NCBI RefSeq assembly: GCF_003205205.1
Contig: NZ_QJRL01000007.1
Coordinates: 145,882 to 209,881 of the forward strand
Source: Pseudomonas sp. LB-090624
GTDB lineage: Bacteria; Pseudomonadota; Gammaproteobacteria; Pseudomonadales; Pseudomonadaceae
Length of the DNA stretch: 64,000 nt
Direction: 5' to 3'
The position numbers and the translations under genes are program-made. The notes under the pieces are model-generated. The model saw only the letters and a list, made by a program, of their open reading frames with translations, made no database searches and was not told where the DNA came from. How positions within the stretch are numbered: the stretch's first letter is position 1; each line of letters opens with the position of its first letter. Of the stretch, positions 52,860 to 62,424 are shown piece after piece.

Positions 52860-54860
52860 ATGTCCCTTCCAAAGAATCACCTGGAACTGCTCAGCCCTGC
52901 CCGTGACGTGGCCATCGCCCGTGAGGCGATCCTGCACGGCGCTGACGCCATCTACATCGGTGGCCCGAGCTTCGGCGCGCGCCATAACGCCTGCAACGAA
53001 GTCAGCGATATCGCCGAGCTGGTCGAATTCGCCCATCGCTACCATGCACGCGTGTTCACCACCATCAACACCATCCTCCACGACAACGAGCTGGAACCCG
53101 CGCGCAAGCTGATTCACCAGCTGTACGACGCCGGTGTCGATGCGCTGATCGTGCAGGACCTGGGGGTGATGGAGCTGGACATCCCGCCGATCGAGCTGCA
53201 TGCCAGCACCCAGACCGACATCCGTACCCTGGAGCGCGCCAAGTTCCTCGACCAGGCTGGTTTCTCGCAGCTGGTACTGGCACGTGAACTGAACCTGCAG
53301 CAAATCCGCACCATCGCCGCCGAAACCGACGCCGCCATCGAGTTCTTCATCCATGGTGCGCTTTGCGTGGCATTCTCCGGCCAGTGCAACATTTCCCACG
53401 CGCAGACCGGCCGCAGCGCCAACCGGGGCGACTGCTCGCAGGCCTGCCGCCTGCCCTACACCCTGAAGGACGACCAGGGTCGCGTGGTGGCCTTCGAGAA
53501 GCACCTGCTGTCGATGAAGGACAACAACCAGACCGCCAACCTGGCCGACCTGGTCGATGCCGGTGTGCGCTCGTTCAAGATCGAAGGCCGCTACAAGGAC
53601 ATGGGCTATGTGAAGAACATCACCGCCCACTACCGCAAGGAACTCGACGCCATCCTTGAGGGCCGCCCGCAGTATGCCCGTGCCTCCAGCGGCCGTACCG
53701 AGCATTTCTTCCTGCCCGACCCGGACAAGACCTTCCACCGTGGCAGCACCGACTACTTTGTCACCGACCGCAAGGTCGATATCGGCGCCTTCGACTCGCC
53801 AACCTTCACCGGCCTGCCGGTGGGCGTGGTGGAAAAGGTCGGCAAGCGCGACATGCTGGTGGTCACCGACGTACCGCTGACCAACGGCGACGGCCTGAAC
53901 GTGCTGGTCAAGCGTGAAGTGGTGGGCTTCCGGGCCAACATCGCCGAACCGCGTGGCGAGTTCGAGGAAGACGGCAGCAAGCGCTACCGCTACCGCGTCG
54001 AGCCCAACGAAATGCCCGAAGGCCTGTACAAACTGCGCCCCAACCACCCGCTGTCGCGCAACCTCGACCACAACTGGCAGCAGGCCCTGCAACGTACGTC
54101 TTCCGAGCGCCGGGTTGGCGTGGAGTGGCACGCGGTATTGCGCGAGCAACGCCTGATGCTGACCCTGAGCAGTGAAGAAGGCGTGAGCGTGCAGGTCGCC
54201 CTGGAAGGCCCGTTCGGCGCGGCCAACAAGCCGCAGCAGGCCCTAGAGCAGCTGCACGATCTGCTCGGCCAGCTGGGGACCACGATGTACCACGCCGACA
54301 GCATCGAGCTGGACGCCCCGCAGGCATATTTCATCCCCAACTCGCAGCTCAAGGCCCTGCGCCGCGAAGCCATCGAAGCGCTGACTGCCGCTCGCGTGCA
54401 GGCGCACCCACGGGGCGGGCGCAAGGCCGAGACCACGCCACCGCCGGTGTACCCCGAGTCGCACCTGTCGTTCCTGGCCAACGTTTACAACCAGAAGGCC
54501 CGCGACTTCTACCACCGCCATGGGGTGCAATTGATCGATGCAGCCTACGAGGCCCATGAAGAGCATGGCGAAGTGCCGGTGATGATCACCAAGCACTGCC
54601 TGCGCTTCTCCTTCAACCTGTGCCCCAAGCAGGCCAAGGGGGTGACCGGAGTGCGCACCAAGGTGGCACCGATGCAGCTGATTCAGGGCGACGAAGTGCT
54701 GACCTTGAAGTTCGACTGCAAGCCGTGCGAGATGCATGTGATCGGCAAAATGAAGAGCCACATCATCGACCTGCCAACGCCGGGTAGCGCGGTGGCGCAA
54801 GTGGTCGGGCATATCAGCCCGGAAGACCTGCTGAAGACCATTCCGCGCGGGCCGCATTGA
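52860..54860 (+). CDS. rlhA: 23S rRNA C2501 hydroxylation protein RlhA (peptidase U32 family)
   Basis: 666-aa protein of the YdcP/RlhA branch of the U32 family, which in E. coli forms 5-hydroxycytidine at 23S rRNA C2501. N-terminal U32 barrel with LELLSPARDVAIAREAILHGADA (in part), four cysteines in CVAFSGQCNISH and DCSQACRLPY that fit an iron-sulfur site, and a C-terminal region with a second Cys cluster (CLRFSFNLCPKQ, CKPC). Length matches RlhA (about 650) rather than TrhP (about 450). Start at the ATG at 52860. Confidence 0.88.
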   Translation: MSLPKNHLELLSPARDVAIAREAILHGADAIYIGGPSFGARHNACNEVSDIAELVEFAHRYHARVFTTINTILHDNELEPARKLIHQLYDAGVDALIVQDLGVMELDIPPIELHASTQTDIRTLERAKFLDQAGFSQLVLARELNLQQIRTIAAETDAAIEFFIHGALCVAFSGQCNISHAQTGRSANRGDCSQACRLPYTLKDDQGRVVAFEKHLLSMKDNNQTANLADLVDAGVRSFKIEGRYKDMGYVKNITAHYRKELDAILEGRPQYARASSGRTEHFFLPDPDKTFHRGSTDYFVTDRKVDIGAFDSPTFTGLPVGVVEKVGKRDMLVVTDVPLTNGDGLNVLVKREVVGFRANIAEPRGEFEEDGSKRYRYRVEPNEMPEGLYKLRPNHPLSRNLDHNWQQALQRTSSERRVGVEWHAVLREQRLMLTLSSEEGVSVQVALEGPFGAANKPQQALEQLHDLLGQLGTTMYHADSIELDAPQAYFIPNSQLKALRREAIEALTAARVQAHPRGGRKAETTPPPVYPESHLSFLANVYNQKARDFYHRHGVQLIDAAYEAHEEHGEVPVMITKHCLRFSFNLCPKQAKGVTGVRTKVAPMQLIQGDEVLTLKFDCKPCEMHVIGKMKSHIIDLPTPGSAVAQVVGHISPEDLLKTIPRGPH

Positions 54861-54920
54861 TCCTTCATAGCCTGTAAGGGCCCATTCGCAGCGCGAGGCT
54901 GCTACAGGTACCGCGCCGGG

Positions 54921-54936
54921 GGCTGCAAAAGCAGCC
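54921..54936. terminator. Hairpin between rlhA and the sigma-54 activator gene
   Basis: GGCTGC, AAAA loop, GCAGCC, between convergent genes. Confidence 0.5.
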
Positions 54937-54938
54937 TC

Positions 54939-56264
54939 TCAGCGGATCTGGTGCTTGTGCAGCAACCGATAGAACGTCGGTCGCGAAATACCCAGCACCT
55001 TGGCCGCCACACTCAGGTTGTCACTGTGGCGGTTCAGCACATCGCACAGTGCCTGCCGTTCAGCGCGGTGCTTGTACTCCTCCAGCGTGCCCAGCGGCTG
55101 CTGCTCCTGATCGAGGGCATGCAGGCCCAGGTCCTGCGCCTCGATCTGCCGCCCTTCAGCCAGTACCAGGCCGCGCCGCACACGGTTGGCCAGCTCGCGC
55201 ACATTGCCTGGCCAATCATGCCGGCCCATTGCCGCCAAGGCATGGTCGCTGAACGAGCGCGGTCGGCGCCCGGTTTCCAGGCTGTAGAAATGCGCAAAAT
55301 GGCTGGCCAGCATCGACAGGTCACCATGCCGGTCGCGCAATGGTGCGGTCACCACCTGCAATACGTTCAGGCGGTAGTACAGGTCTTCGCGAAAACGCCC
55401 TTGCTCGATAGCCCGTTCCAGGTCCACATGCGTCGCCGCCAGCACCCGCACATCCACCGGGATCGGCTGGCTGCCACCGACCCGCTCGATATGCTTCTCC
55501 TGCAGGAACCGGAGCAGGTTGGCCTGCAGTTCCAGCGGCAGATCGCCAATTTCATCGAGGAACAACGTGCCACCATGGGCCGCCTCGATACGCCCGGCCT
55601 TGCGCTGATGAGCGCCGGTGAAGGCGCCCTTTTCATGGCCGAACAGCTCCGACTGGATAAGATGCTCGGGGATCGCCCCGCAATTGATGGCGATGAACGG
55701 CTGCTCGCTGCGCTGCGACTGGCGGTGCAGCGTGCGCGCCACCAGCTCCTTGCCGGTGCCACTTTCACCCCGGATCAGCACCGGTGACTCGGTGGGGGCC
55801 AGCTTGCCCAGCAACTTGCGCAGCTCCCGGATCGGCCGGCTTTCGCCAAGCAACTCGTGGGGCGCCTCGTCGACCTTGACCGCCCCCTTGCCCCGCAGGC
55901 GCGCCATGCCGAAGGCCCGGCCCAAGGTAACCTGCACCCGGGAGACGTCGAACGGCAAGGTATGGAAGTCGAAAAACCACTCACAGACAAAGTCGCCGAA
56001 TGCCGGCATGCGCAGCTGTTCGGGGCTTAGCACGGCGATCCATTCGGTGTTACTGCGCTTGATCATGTCCTTGACCGCGTCCGGGTGCCTCAGGTGTGAA
56101 GCCTGCAAGCGCAGCAGGCCCACATCACAAGGATGGTCGAGCGCTGCGCCGAGCACACAACTGTCTACATCCCAGCCTGCGTTGCGTAAACCAGGCAACA
56201 AATCGTGGCAGTCGTCACAGGGGTCGACAATTAGCAAACGGCGTTGAGCGGCAGCCTGGTGCAT
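54939..56264 (-). CDS. Sigma-54-type activator with VpsR-like receiver
   Basis: 441-aa regulator. Residues 1-130 are a degenerate receiver-like domain of the VpsR type (LLIVDPCDDCHDLLPGL; AVLSPEQLRMPAFGDFV). AAA+ domain: Walker A RGESGTGKELV, intact GAFTGA loop (KGAFTGAHQRK), Walker [13 protein letters not shown]-terminal Fis-type helix-turn-helix (LSVAAKVLGISRPTFYRLL). VpsR-like proteins control exopolysaccharide and surface traits, some in response to cyclic di-GMP. Start at the ATG at 56264, AAGGATC upstream. The neighbouring small gene is divergent. Confidence 0.87.
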   Translation of the reverse strand: MHQAAAQRRLLIVDPCDDCHDLLPGLRNAGWDVDSCVLGAALDHPCDVGLLRLQASHLRHPDAVKDMIKRSNTEWIAVLSPEQLRMPAFGDFVCEWFFDFHTLPFDVSRVQVTLGRAFGMARLRGKGAVKVDEAPHELLGESRPIRELRKLLGKLAPTESPVLIRGESGTGKELVARTLHRQSQRSEQPFIAINCGAIPEHLIQSELFGHEKGAFTGAHQRKAGRIEAAHGGTLFLDEIGDLPLELQANLLRFLQEKHIERVGGSQPIPVDVRVLAATHVDLERAIEQGRFREDLYYRLNVLQVVTAPLRDRHGDLSMLASHFAHFYSLETGRRPRSFSDHALAAMGRHDWPGNVRELANRVRRGLVLAEGRQIEAQDLGLHALDQEQQPLGTLEEYKHRAERQALCDVLNRHSDNLSVAAKVLGISRPTFYRLLHKHQIR

Positions 56265-56603
56265 GACCGATCCTTGGCGCCAGTTTTTGGTTTTTTGAAG
56301 TAAAACAGCAAGTTGTGGCGCCCGTTTAACAGTAGCAACGAAGTTGACGGTTCCCAGTACCGTCTGTCTGCCGACGCATTTTTTTACAATCCGCCACGGG
56401 AATTTTCGCACTTTAACGACATCACATGGCGGCGCAGGCAAGAACGGATGCAACCCTGACAAAAAAATTTACAACCATTGTGTGACTTGCCACCTGACAA
56501 CGAGCATCAGTACACATAACCCCGCGCTGCACATCGCGATACATGAGGCGAGTTTCAAGCAACGCGGACTTGACGATGTTTGGGACCATAGAGAGACCGA
56601 ACC
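56265..56603. promoter_or_regulatory. Divergent intergenic region, AT-rich
   Basis: 339 bp without a gene, markedly AT-richer than surroundings (runs of A and T near 56290 and 56460). No sigma-54 element of good quality and no clear operator was found. Confidence 0.4.
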
Positions 56604-56870
56604 ATGAATGCCCCGCTCCGTGTCAACGAAGCACTGCTGATTGCCGACCACGCCTTCGAACCTTTCCAGTGCGTAGCCTGGGATGCACCCAACGGTACTG
56701 GTGAACTGAGCCTGGCAGTGATCGACCGGACCAGCACCCGTATCGGCGCCAAGCAAGTATCCTCGCGTATCTATTCCGACCCGGCCCAGTGGGCCAGCCT
56801 GATCGAGGAAGTGCGCGCCGAACTGTGCGAAAAAGGTTACGACCTGCAACCGTGGTCGATGCCGAAATAA
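56604..56870 (+). CDS. Small conserved protein of unknown function
   Basis: 88-aa soluble protein (MNAPLRVNEALLIADHAFEPF at the start; ends DLQPWSMPK). No domain recognised by me; no signal peptide or membrane helix. Its composition and codon use are like the neighbours, and the AGAGAGAC before the ATG can act as a ribosome site. It stands alone, divergent from the VpsR-like activator. Confidence 0.7.
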   Translation: MNAPLRVNEALLIADHAFEPFQCVAWDAPNGTGELSLAVIDRTSTRIGAKQVSSRIYSDPAQWASLIEEVRAELCEKGYDLQPWSMPK

Positions 56871-56884
56871 TAACGGCCGGCAAC

Positions 56885-56912
56885 ACAAGTGCGTGTAACA
56901 TCACGCACTTGT
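56885..56912. terminator. Strong bidirectional hairpin
   Basis: ACAAGTGCGTG (56885-56895) pairs fully with CACGCACTTGT (56902-56912), 11-bp stem, 6-nt loop, between the small protein gene and the end of chlD. Confidence 0.75.
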
Positions 56913-56976
56913 ACAACTTCCTTCACCCTGCCCTGGCAACTTTTCTTATTGCGACATAATGTCGCGCAGCCACTTT

Positions 56977-58658
56977 TCATTCCGCCAGATTGAACTGCTG
57001 CACGTGCTGATAATCGGCCTGCAATTGTTCAGCCAGCCGCTGTGCACGGCCCAGACGTACTGGCGCCAGTTCCATGTCCACCAACAACGTGGCACAGGGC
57101 ATCGGCTGCACAGTATTGCAGTGCTGCAGTCGACCATCGGTAAATACCAGGCAGCGCATGGCTTCTTGTGGATGAGCCCGTTGCCGCGCCTGTAGCCAGT
57201 GCCGGGCCTGCTCAAGGGCCGCGATCAGTGGTGTTCCGCCTCCTGCCCCCAATGCCTGCAACCAAGGCTGCAACGCGGCCGAAGCCTTGAGGCCGTGGCG
57301 CTGCCACTGCGGCGCGCGCCCACTGGCAGTCAGCAACGCCAGGCGGGCACGTTGACGGTAGGCCTGGTCGAACAAGGACGCCAGCAACCCTTTGGTTTGC
57401 GCAAGCGCCTGATGGCGACGGGTCGAGGCTGAAGCATCGACGATCACCAGCCACAGCTCCGCCGGTTTGCCTTGACGCTGCTGCCAGCACAAGTCCTGGC
57501 GCTGACGTGGGCGCCCCTTGAGCAAAGTCGGCAGCCAGGCCACCCGGCCGGCGGACGCATTAAGTACGCGGCCGCGGTTGGCGCCGTACTGCTTGCCTGC
57601 GCCTGCTTTGGCATCCGCCCCTGTGGCAGGTGGCTGGGGGATGCTCAGGGCTTTTTTGCCCAGTTCGGCACCTCACGGCGGGCACCGCTGGCCACCGGCT
57701 GCGCCGGCATGGCACCCCAGTCACCCTGCCCGCCTTGCTCGCCGGGGTTGCCGACACCCTGCTGGCCCGGCTGCGGCTCAGGCTGCGCGGGTGGGTTGGC
57801 CTGGGGAGCAGCCCGGCGGCGGTGGCGCAAGGCGAATTCGGCCACCGCCTCGACATCCACTTCTTCGATAGCGGCATTACCGCGCCAGGCGCAATGGGCT
57901 CGCGCGGCACGCAGCCACACCAGGTCGGCGCGCAGGCCATCGACGCCAGCGGCGTAGCAGCGCTCGGTGATCCAGGCCAGCGCCTGGTCGTCCAGGGCGA
58001 TGCCGGCCAGGGCCTGACGCGCCGCTTGGCAGCGCTCGCGCAGTTGTGCCTGGGCCACAGCCCATTGCGCGCAAAAAGCCTGTGGGTCACTGTCAAAGGC
58101 CAGGCGGCGGCGAATGATCTGCTGCCGCGCTGCGGGCTCGGGCAAGCCTTCCAGTACCACGTTCAGGCCAAAGCGGTCGAGCAACTGCGGGCGCAGCTCG
58201 CCTTCTTCCGGGTTCATGGTCCCGATCAGCACGAAGCGGGCACTGTGCCGGTGCGAGATGCCGTCGCGCTCGATGCGGTTGGTGCCGCTGGCCGCCACGT
58301 CGAGCAACAGATCGACCAGGGTGTCGGGCAACAGGTTGACCTCGTCGACATACAGCACGCCGCCGTCGGCCTGGGCCAGCACCCCCGGCGAGAACTGCGC
58401 CTTGCCCTGCCCCAGCGCGGCGTCCAGGTCGAGGGTGCCGACCAGCCGTTCCTCGCTGGCGCCCAGTGGCAAGGTGACGAACGGGCCTTCACCGAGCAGG
58501 TCGGCCAGGCCACGCGCCAAGGTGCTCTTGGCCATGCCGCGCGGCCCTTCGATCAGCACGCCGCCGATCTTCGGGTCGATGGCGGTCAGGCACAGTGCCA
58601 GCTTCAGCGCGTCGGCACCGACCACGGCGGCCAGCGGAAATTGTACGGGTTCACTCAT
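56977..58658 (-). CDS. chlD: ChlD-like cobalt chelatase subunit made by -1 frameshifting (AAA + VWA)
   Basis: Predicted 560-aa fusion: 336 codons of the AAA+ frame starting at ATG 58658, then a -1 shift at AAAAAAG (57657-57651), then 224 codons to the stop at 56977. The second part has a Pro/Ala linker and a von Willebrand A domain with the metal site DASAS (near residue 402), GGGTPL and FTDGR. No standard start exists in the VWA frame before a GTG at 57543, although the upstream codons (GKQYGANRGRVLNASAGR) look coding, so a shifted fusion explains the layout better than two genes. It would act with CobN and the short product in cobalt insertion. Confidence 0.8.
57645..58658 (-). CDS. chlI: ChlI-like AAA+ ATPase subunit (unshifted product)
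   Basis: 337-aa AAA+ protein read without frameshifting, ending AKKP then TGA. ATPase motifs: GPRGMAKST (Walker A form typical of ChlI/MoxR), YVDEVNLL (Walker B), GTMNPEEGELRPQLLDRFGL (sensor/Arg finger region). This is the small ATPase ring subunit of magnesium/cobalt chelatases. It starts one base after the cobN stop (TGA-A-ATG spacing), so the three genes form one unit. Confidence 0.9.
   Translation of the reverse strand: MSEPVQFPLAAVVGADALKLALCLTAIDPKIGGVLIEGPRGMAKSTLARGLADLLGEGPFVTLPLGASEERLVGTLDLDAALGQGKAQFSPGVLAQADGGVLYVDEVNLLPDTLVDLLLDVAASGTNRIERDGISHRHSARFVLIGTMNPEEGELRPQLLDRFGLNVVLEGLPEPAARQQIIRRRLAFDSDPQAFCAQWAVAQAQLRERCQAARQALAGIALDDQALAWITERCYAAGVDGLRADLVWLRAARAHCAWRGNAAIEEVDVEAVAEFALRHRRRAAPQANPPAQPEPQPGQQGVGNPGEQGGQGDWGAMPAQPVASGARREVPNWAKKP
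57651..57674 (-). promoter_or_regulatory. Programmed -1 frameshift site
   Basis: Slippery heptamer A AAA AAG (57657-57651) in the correct phase, the same as the dnaX site. A Shine-Dalgarno-like GAGGTG (57674-57669) ends 11 nt upstream. Six nt downstream a stem forms between GCATCC-CCC and GGGG-C-GGATGC (57644-57611). All three classic stimulators are present. Confidence 0.82.
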
Positions 58659-58659
58659 T

Positions 58660-61600
58660 TCAAGCCTGTTCCTCGCCGTCGAGCAGCTGTTCCTCAAGGG
58701 CTTCGCGGTAGTCGCCCGGCGCCTGCCACAGGCCGCGTTGCTGGGCCTCCAGCAAGCGCTCGGTGAGGTCGCGCAGGGCCTCGGGGTTGTGCTCGCGCAT
58801 GAAGTCGCGGGTGGCCGGGTCGAGCACGTAGGCATCGGCCAGCCCCTGGTAATGGTGGTCGTCGATCAGGTGCGTGGTGGCGTCGAAGGCAAACAGGTTG
58901 TCGACCGTCGCCGCCATCTCGAATGCACCCTTGTAGCCATGGCGCTTCACCCCGTCGATCCACTTCGGGTTGAGCGCGCGGGCGCGGACCACCCGGTTAA
59001 GCTCTTCCTTCAGGGTGCGGATGCGCGGCCGGTCGGCCTGGCTGTGGTCGCCGTGGTAGCTGGCCACGCCGGCCCCGCTCAGGGTTTCCGACGCCGCCAG
59101 CATACCGCCCTGGAACTGGTAATAATCGTTGGAATCGAGCAGGTCGTGCTCGTGGTTGTCCTGGTTTTGCAGCACCGCCTGTACCTTGGCCAGGCGCTGG
59201 GCGAACTGGGCGCGGGCCGGGGTACCGTCGTCGCTACCCCCGTAGGCGTAGCCGCCGTGGTTGAGGTAAACCTCTGCCAGGTCGTCGCGGCTATGCCACA
59301 GCCGGCCGTCGATGGCGTTCTGCACCCCGGCCCCGTAGGCACCTGGTTTGGCACCGAACACCCGCCAGCCGGCCTGGCGCGCGGCCTGTTCAGCGTCAAC
59401 GCCCTGTTCAAGCAGGGCAGCACGCTCGCCGCGCACGCGGGCGGCCAGGGGGTTGAGGCTGTCGGGCTCGTCCAGCGCGGCCACGGCCTGCACTGCAGCA
59501 TCGAACAGGCGGATCAGGTTGCCGAAGGCATCGCGGAAAAACCCGGAAACGCGCAAGGTCACGTCCACCCGTGGGCGGTCGAGCAGGCTCAGGGGCAGGA
59601 TCTCGAAATCATCGACACGCTGGCTGCCGGTGGCCCACACCGGCCGCACGCCCATCAGCGCCATGGCCTGGGCGATGTCGTCGCCACCGGTGCGCATGGT
59701 CGCCGTGCCCCACACCGACAGGCCCAACTGGCGCAAGTGGTCGCCGTGGTCCTGCAAGTGGCGCTCGAGGATCAGGTTGGCCGAGGCGAAGCCCAGGCGC
59801 CAGGCGGTGGTGGTGGGCAGGTTGCGCACGTCCACGGTATAGAAGTTGCGGCCGGTGGGCAGTACGTCGAGGCGGCCCCGGCTAGGCGCGCCGCTGGGGC
59901 CGGCCGGTACGAAACGCCCGGCCAGCGCCGCCAGCAGGCCATTCATTTCGGCAGGGCCGCAGGCATCCAGGCTGGGGGCTACAGCGTCACGCAGGGCGTG
60001 TACCACGTCGCGCACCGGTTGCCATTCGTTTTGCGCGGGCAGCTGCGCAGTACCGGCCAGCACCTGCTCGATCAGTTGCAGTGCCAACAGTTCAAGGCGC
60101 TCGCGGGTGTCGCCACAGGTACGCCAAGGTGCCTCACCCATGGCCTGTAACTGCTCGGGGCGTGCCCCCTGCCACGGCAGGCCCAGCTCGCAATCGAGCG
60201 GGTCGAAGCCGGGCACCAGCGCCTTGGCCAACGCCCGTAGCAGGCTGGCATTGCCGCCGCGTCCGTCACCGCGCTCAACCCGCAACAGCGCCAGCAGCGT
60301 ATCCAGGCGCAAGCGCCCTTCAGGCGACTCACCGAACACATGCAGGCCATCGCGAATCTGCGACTCCTTGAGGTCGCACAGGTAGGTGTCCAGCCGTGGC
60401 AACCACACCGCGGCATCGTCCAGCTGCCCTTCCAGCTGCAGCTCACGGTCGATGTGGTTGGCCTTGACCAGTTCAAGGATGTCGCGCTGCAACTCACGGG
60501 CACGCCGTGGGTCGAGCAGTTGCGCTTCATAGAACTCATCGGCCAACTGCTCCAGGTGGCGCAGCGGGCCGTAGGTTTCGGCGCGGGTCAGCGGCGGCAT
60601 CAGGTGGTCGATGATCACCGCCTGGGTACGCCGTTTGGCCTGGGCGCCCTCACCCGGGTCGTTGACGATGAACGGGTAGATATTCGGCAACGGGCCGAGC
60701 AAGGCATCTGGCCAGCACTGCGCCGACAGCCCGACGCCCTTGCCGGGCAACCACTCGAGGTTGCCGTGCTTGCCGACGTGGATCACCGCGTCGGCGGCAA
60801 AGGCGTGACGCAGCCAGAAGTGGAACGCCAGGTAACCGTGCGGCGGCACCAGATCGGGGTCGTGGTACACGGCGCTGGGGTCCACCTGGTAGCCGCGCGC
60901 CGGCTGAATACCGACAAAGGTCAGGCCAAAACGCAGGCCGGCAACCATCAGCCGGCCATTGCGGAACATCGGATCGCGCTGGGGCGGGCCCCAACGCTCC
61001 AGCACCGCCTGGCGGTTGGCCTCCGGCAGGCGGTCGAACGCAGCCTGGTAGTCGTCCAGGCTCAGGCTCTGGGCGCAGGGCCGCTGGTCGAGGTGGTCGA
61101 GGTCATTGGTCACGCCGCCAAGCAATTGGTGAATCAGCTGCGTGCCGCTGCCCGGCAGGTCGGCCAGTGGGTAGCCTTGGGCCTGCAATGCCTTGAGGAT
61201 ATTCAGCGCGGCTGCCGGAGTGTCTAGGCCGACGCCATTGCCGATGCGGCCATCGCGGGTTGGGTAGTTGGCCAACACCAGCGCTACGCGTTTCTGCGCA
61301 TTTGGCAGGCGGGCCAGCTCGACCCAGCGACGGGCCAGCTCGGCGACGAAGTCCATGCGTTCGGGGTGGGCCCGGTAGCACACCACGTCGGACTGGCTGC
61401 GCTCGCTGCGCCAGGCCATGTCCTTGAAACTGACCGGCCGGGTGATGATGCGCCCGTCAAGTTCCGGCAGGGCGATGTGCATCGCCAGATCACGCGCGCC
61501 CAGGCCCTGCTCGCTGCCTTCCCAGCCGGGCTGGTTGTCCTGCGCGCAAATGGCTTGCAACACCGGGATGTCACGGCGGAACGGCCGCAGGTTGGGGCGT

Positions 61601-62421
61601 TCCGGGCTGGACAGGGCAAAGCCGGTGGTATTGACCAGCACCTCGGCGCCGACCTCGTCGAGCCAGGCTTCAACCTGTTCCAGGCAGGCGCTTTCCTTGA
61701 GGCTGGCCACGGCAATCGGCAACGGGTTCAGCCCGGCAGCCTGCAGGCGCTGGCAGAACACATCGATGAACGCAGTGTTGGCCGCCTGCAGGTGGGAGCG
61801 GTAGAACAGCAGCGGTGCCACCGGCTGTTCAGGGTGCCATTGCGGGTACCAGTCCTCCAGCGTCGCACTGCCCTTGTGCGGGTGATACACCGCCGTGCGC
61901 GGCAACGGCTGCGGCTCGTCCCAGGCGTAGTCGCGGCCCAGCCACTGGTTGGCCAGGCAGTTGAACAGGTTGATGGCATTGGCCTTGCCGCCCTGGCGCA
62001 AGTAGTGCCAGAGGCGCTCGGCCTGCGCACCCGTGACGCTGCCCAGGCTGGTCAGCTCCGGGTCCGGGCGGTCGTCGCCTGGCACCAGGATCAGCTGCAC
62101 ACCGCGGGCGGCCAGCTCGACCAGCTGTTCGACGCCGTAGCGCCAGTAGCCGACGCCACCGTGCAACGACACCAGGATGACCTTGGCATGGCGCAGCACC
62201 TGGTCGACATACAGGTCGACCGAGGCATGGTTCTGCACCTGCATCGGGTTGGCCAGGCGCAAGCTGGGGAAGCCTTCGGGCAATTGCTCGGCGGTATCGG
62301 CGAGCAATGCCAGGTGTGAATCGCCGCTGCAGAGAATCACCAGCTCGGCGGGTGTCTGACCGAGGTCGGCAATGCTGTCATCCGGCACGAAGCCGCCGGG
62401 CTGGGTCCGCAGCAGGTGCAT
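58660..62421 (-). CDS. cobN: Cobaltochelatase large subunit CobN
   Basis: 1253-aa porphyrin-binding subunit of the aerobic ATP-dependent cobaltochelatase that inserts Co(II) into hydrogenobyrinate a,c-diamide in vitamin B12 synthesis. Diagnostic blocks: HVGKHGNLEWLPGKGVGLS near residue 550, NIYPFIVNDPGEGAQAKRRTQAVIIDHL (in part), RNFYTVDVRNLPTTTAW and VTLRVSGFFRDAFGNLI. Full family length. Starts three nt after cobW. Confidence 0.95.
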   Translation of the reverse strand: MHLLRTQPGGFVPDDSIADLGQTPAELVILCSGDSHLALLADTAEQLPEGFPSLRLANPMQVQNHASVDLYVDQVLRHAKVILVSLHGGVGYWRYGVEQLVELAARGVQLILVPGDDRPDPELTSLGSVTGAQAERLWHYLRQGGKANAINLFNCLANQWLGRDYAWDEPQPLPRTAVYHPHKGSATLEDWYPQWHPEQPVAPLLFYRSHLQAANTAFIDVFCQRLQAAGLNPLPIAVASLKESACLEQVEAWLDEVGAEVLVNTTGFALSSPERPNLRPFRRDIPVLQAICAQDNQPGWEGSEQGLGARDLAMHIALPELDGRIITRPVSFKDMAWRSERSQSDVVCYRAHPERMDFVAELARRWVELARLPNAQKRVALVLANYPTRDGRIGNGVGLDTPAAALNILKALQAQGYPLADLPGSGTQLIHQLLGGVTNDLDHLDQRPCAQSLSLDDYQAAFDRLPEANRQAVLERWGPPQRDPMFRNGRLMVAGLRFGLTFVGIQPARGYQVDPSAVYHDPDLVPPHGYLAFHFWLRHAFAADAVIHVGKHGNLEWLPGKGVGLSAQCWPDALLGPLPNIYPFIVNDPGEGAQAKRRTQAVIIDHLMPPLTRAETYGPLRHLEQLADEFYEAQLLDPRRARELQRDILELVKANHIDRELQLEGQLDDAAVWLPRLDTYLCDLKESQIRDGLHVFGESPEGRLRLDTLLALLRVERGDGRGGNASLLRALAKALVPGFDPLDCELGLPWQGARPEQLQAMGEAPWRTCGDTRERLELLALQLIEQVLAGTAQLPAQNEWQPVRDVVHALRDAVAPSLDACGPAEMNGLLAALAGRFVPAGPSGAPSRGRLDVLPTGRNFYTVDVRNLPTTTAWRLGFASANLILERHLQDHGDHLRQLGLSVWGTATMRTGGDDIAQAMALMGVRPVWATGSQRVDDFEILPLSLLDRPRVDVTLRVSGFFRDAFGNLIRLFDAAVQAVAALDEPDSLNPLAARVRGERAALLEQGVDAEQAARQAGWRVFGAKPGAYGAGVQNAIDGRLWHSRDDLAEVYLNHGGYAYGGSDDGTPARAQFAQRLAKVQAVLQNQDNHEHDLLDSNDYYQFQGGMLAASETLSGAGVASYHGDHSQADRPRIRTLKEELNRVVRARALNPKWIDGVKRHGYKGAFEMAATVDNLFAFDATTHLIDDHHYQGLADAYVLDPATRDFMREHNPEALRDLTERLLEAQQRGLWQAPGDYREALEEQLLDGEEQA

Positions 62422-62424
62422 GGG

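Noticed and set aside
56977..57543. Independent VWA-domain gene starting at GTG 57543
   Set aside because: Codons upstream of the GTG in the same frame look coding and link to a canonical slippery site; frameshifting gives a simpler model. Kept as an alternative.
57645..57651. Sequencing error splitting a chlI-chlD fusion
   Set aside because: The A run could invite an error, but the in-phase heptamer, upstream GAGGTG and downstream stem together fit true recoding.
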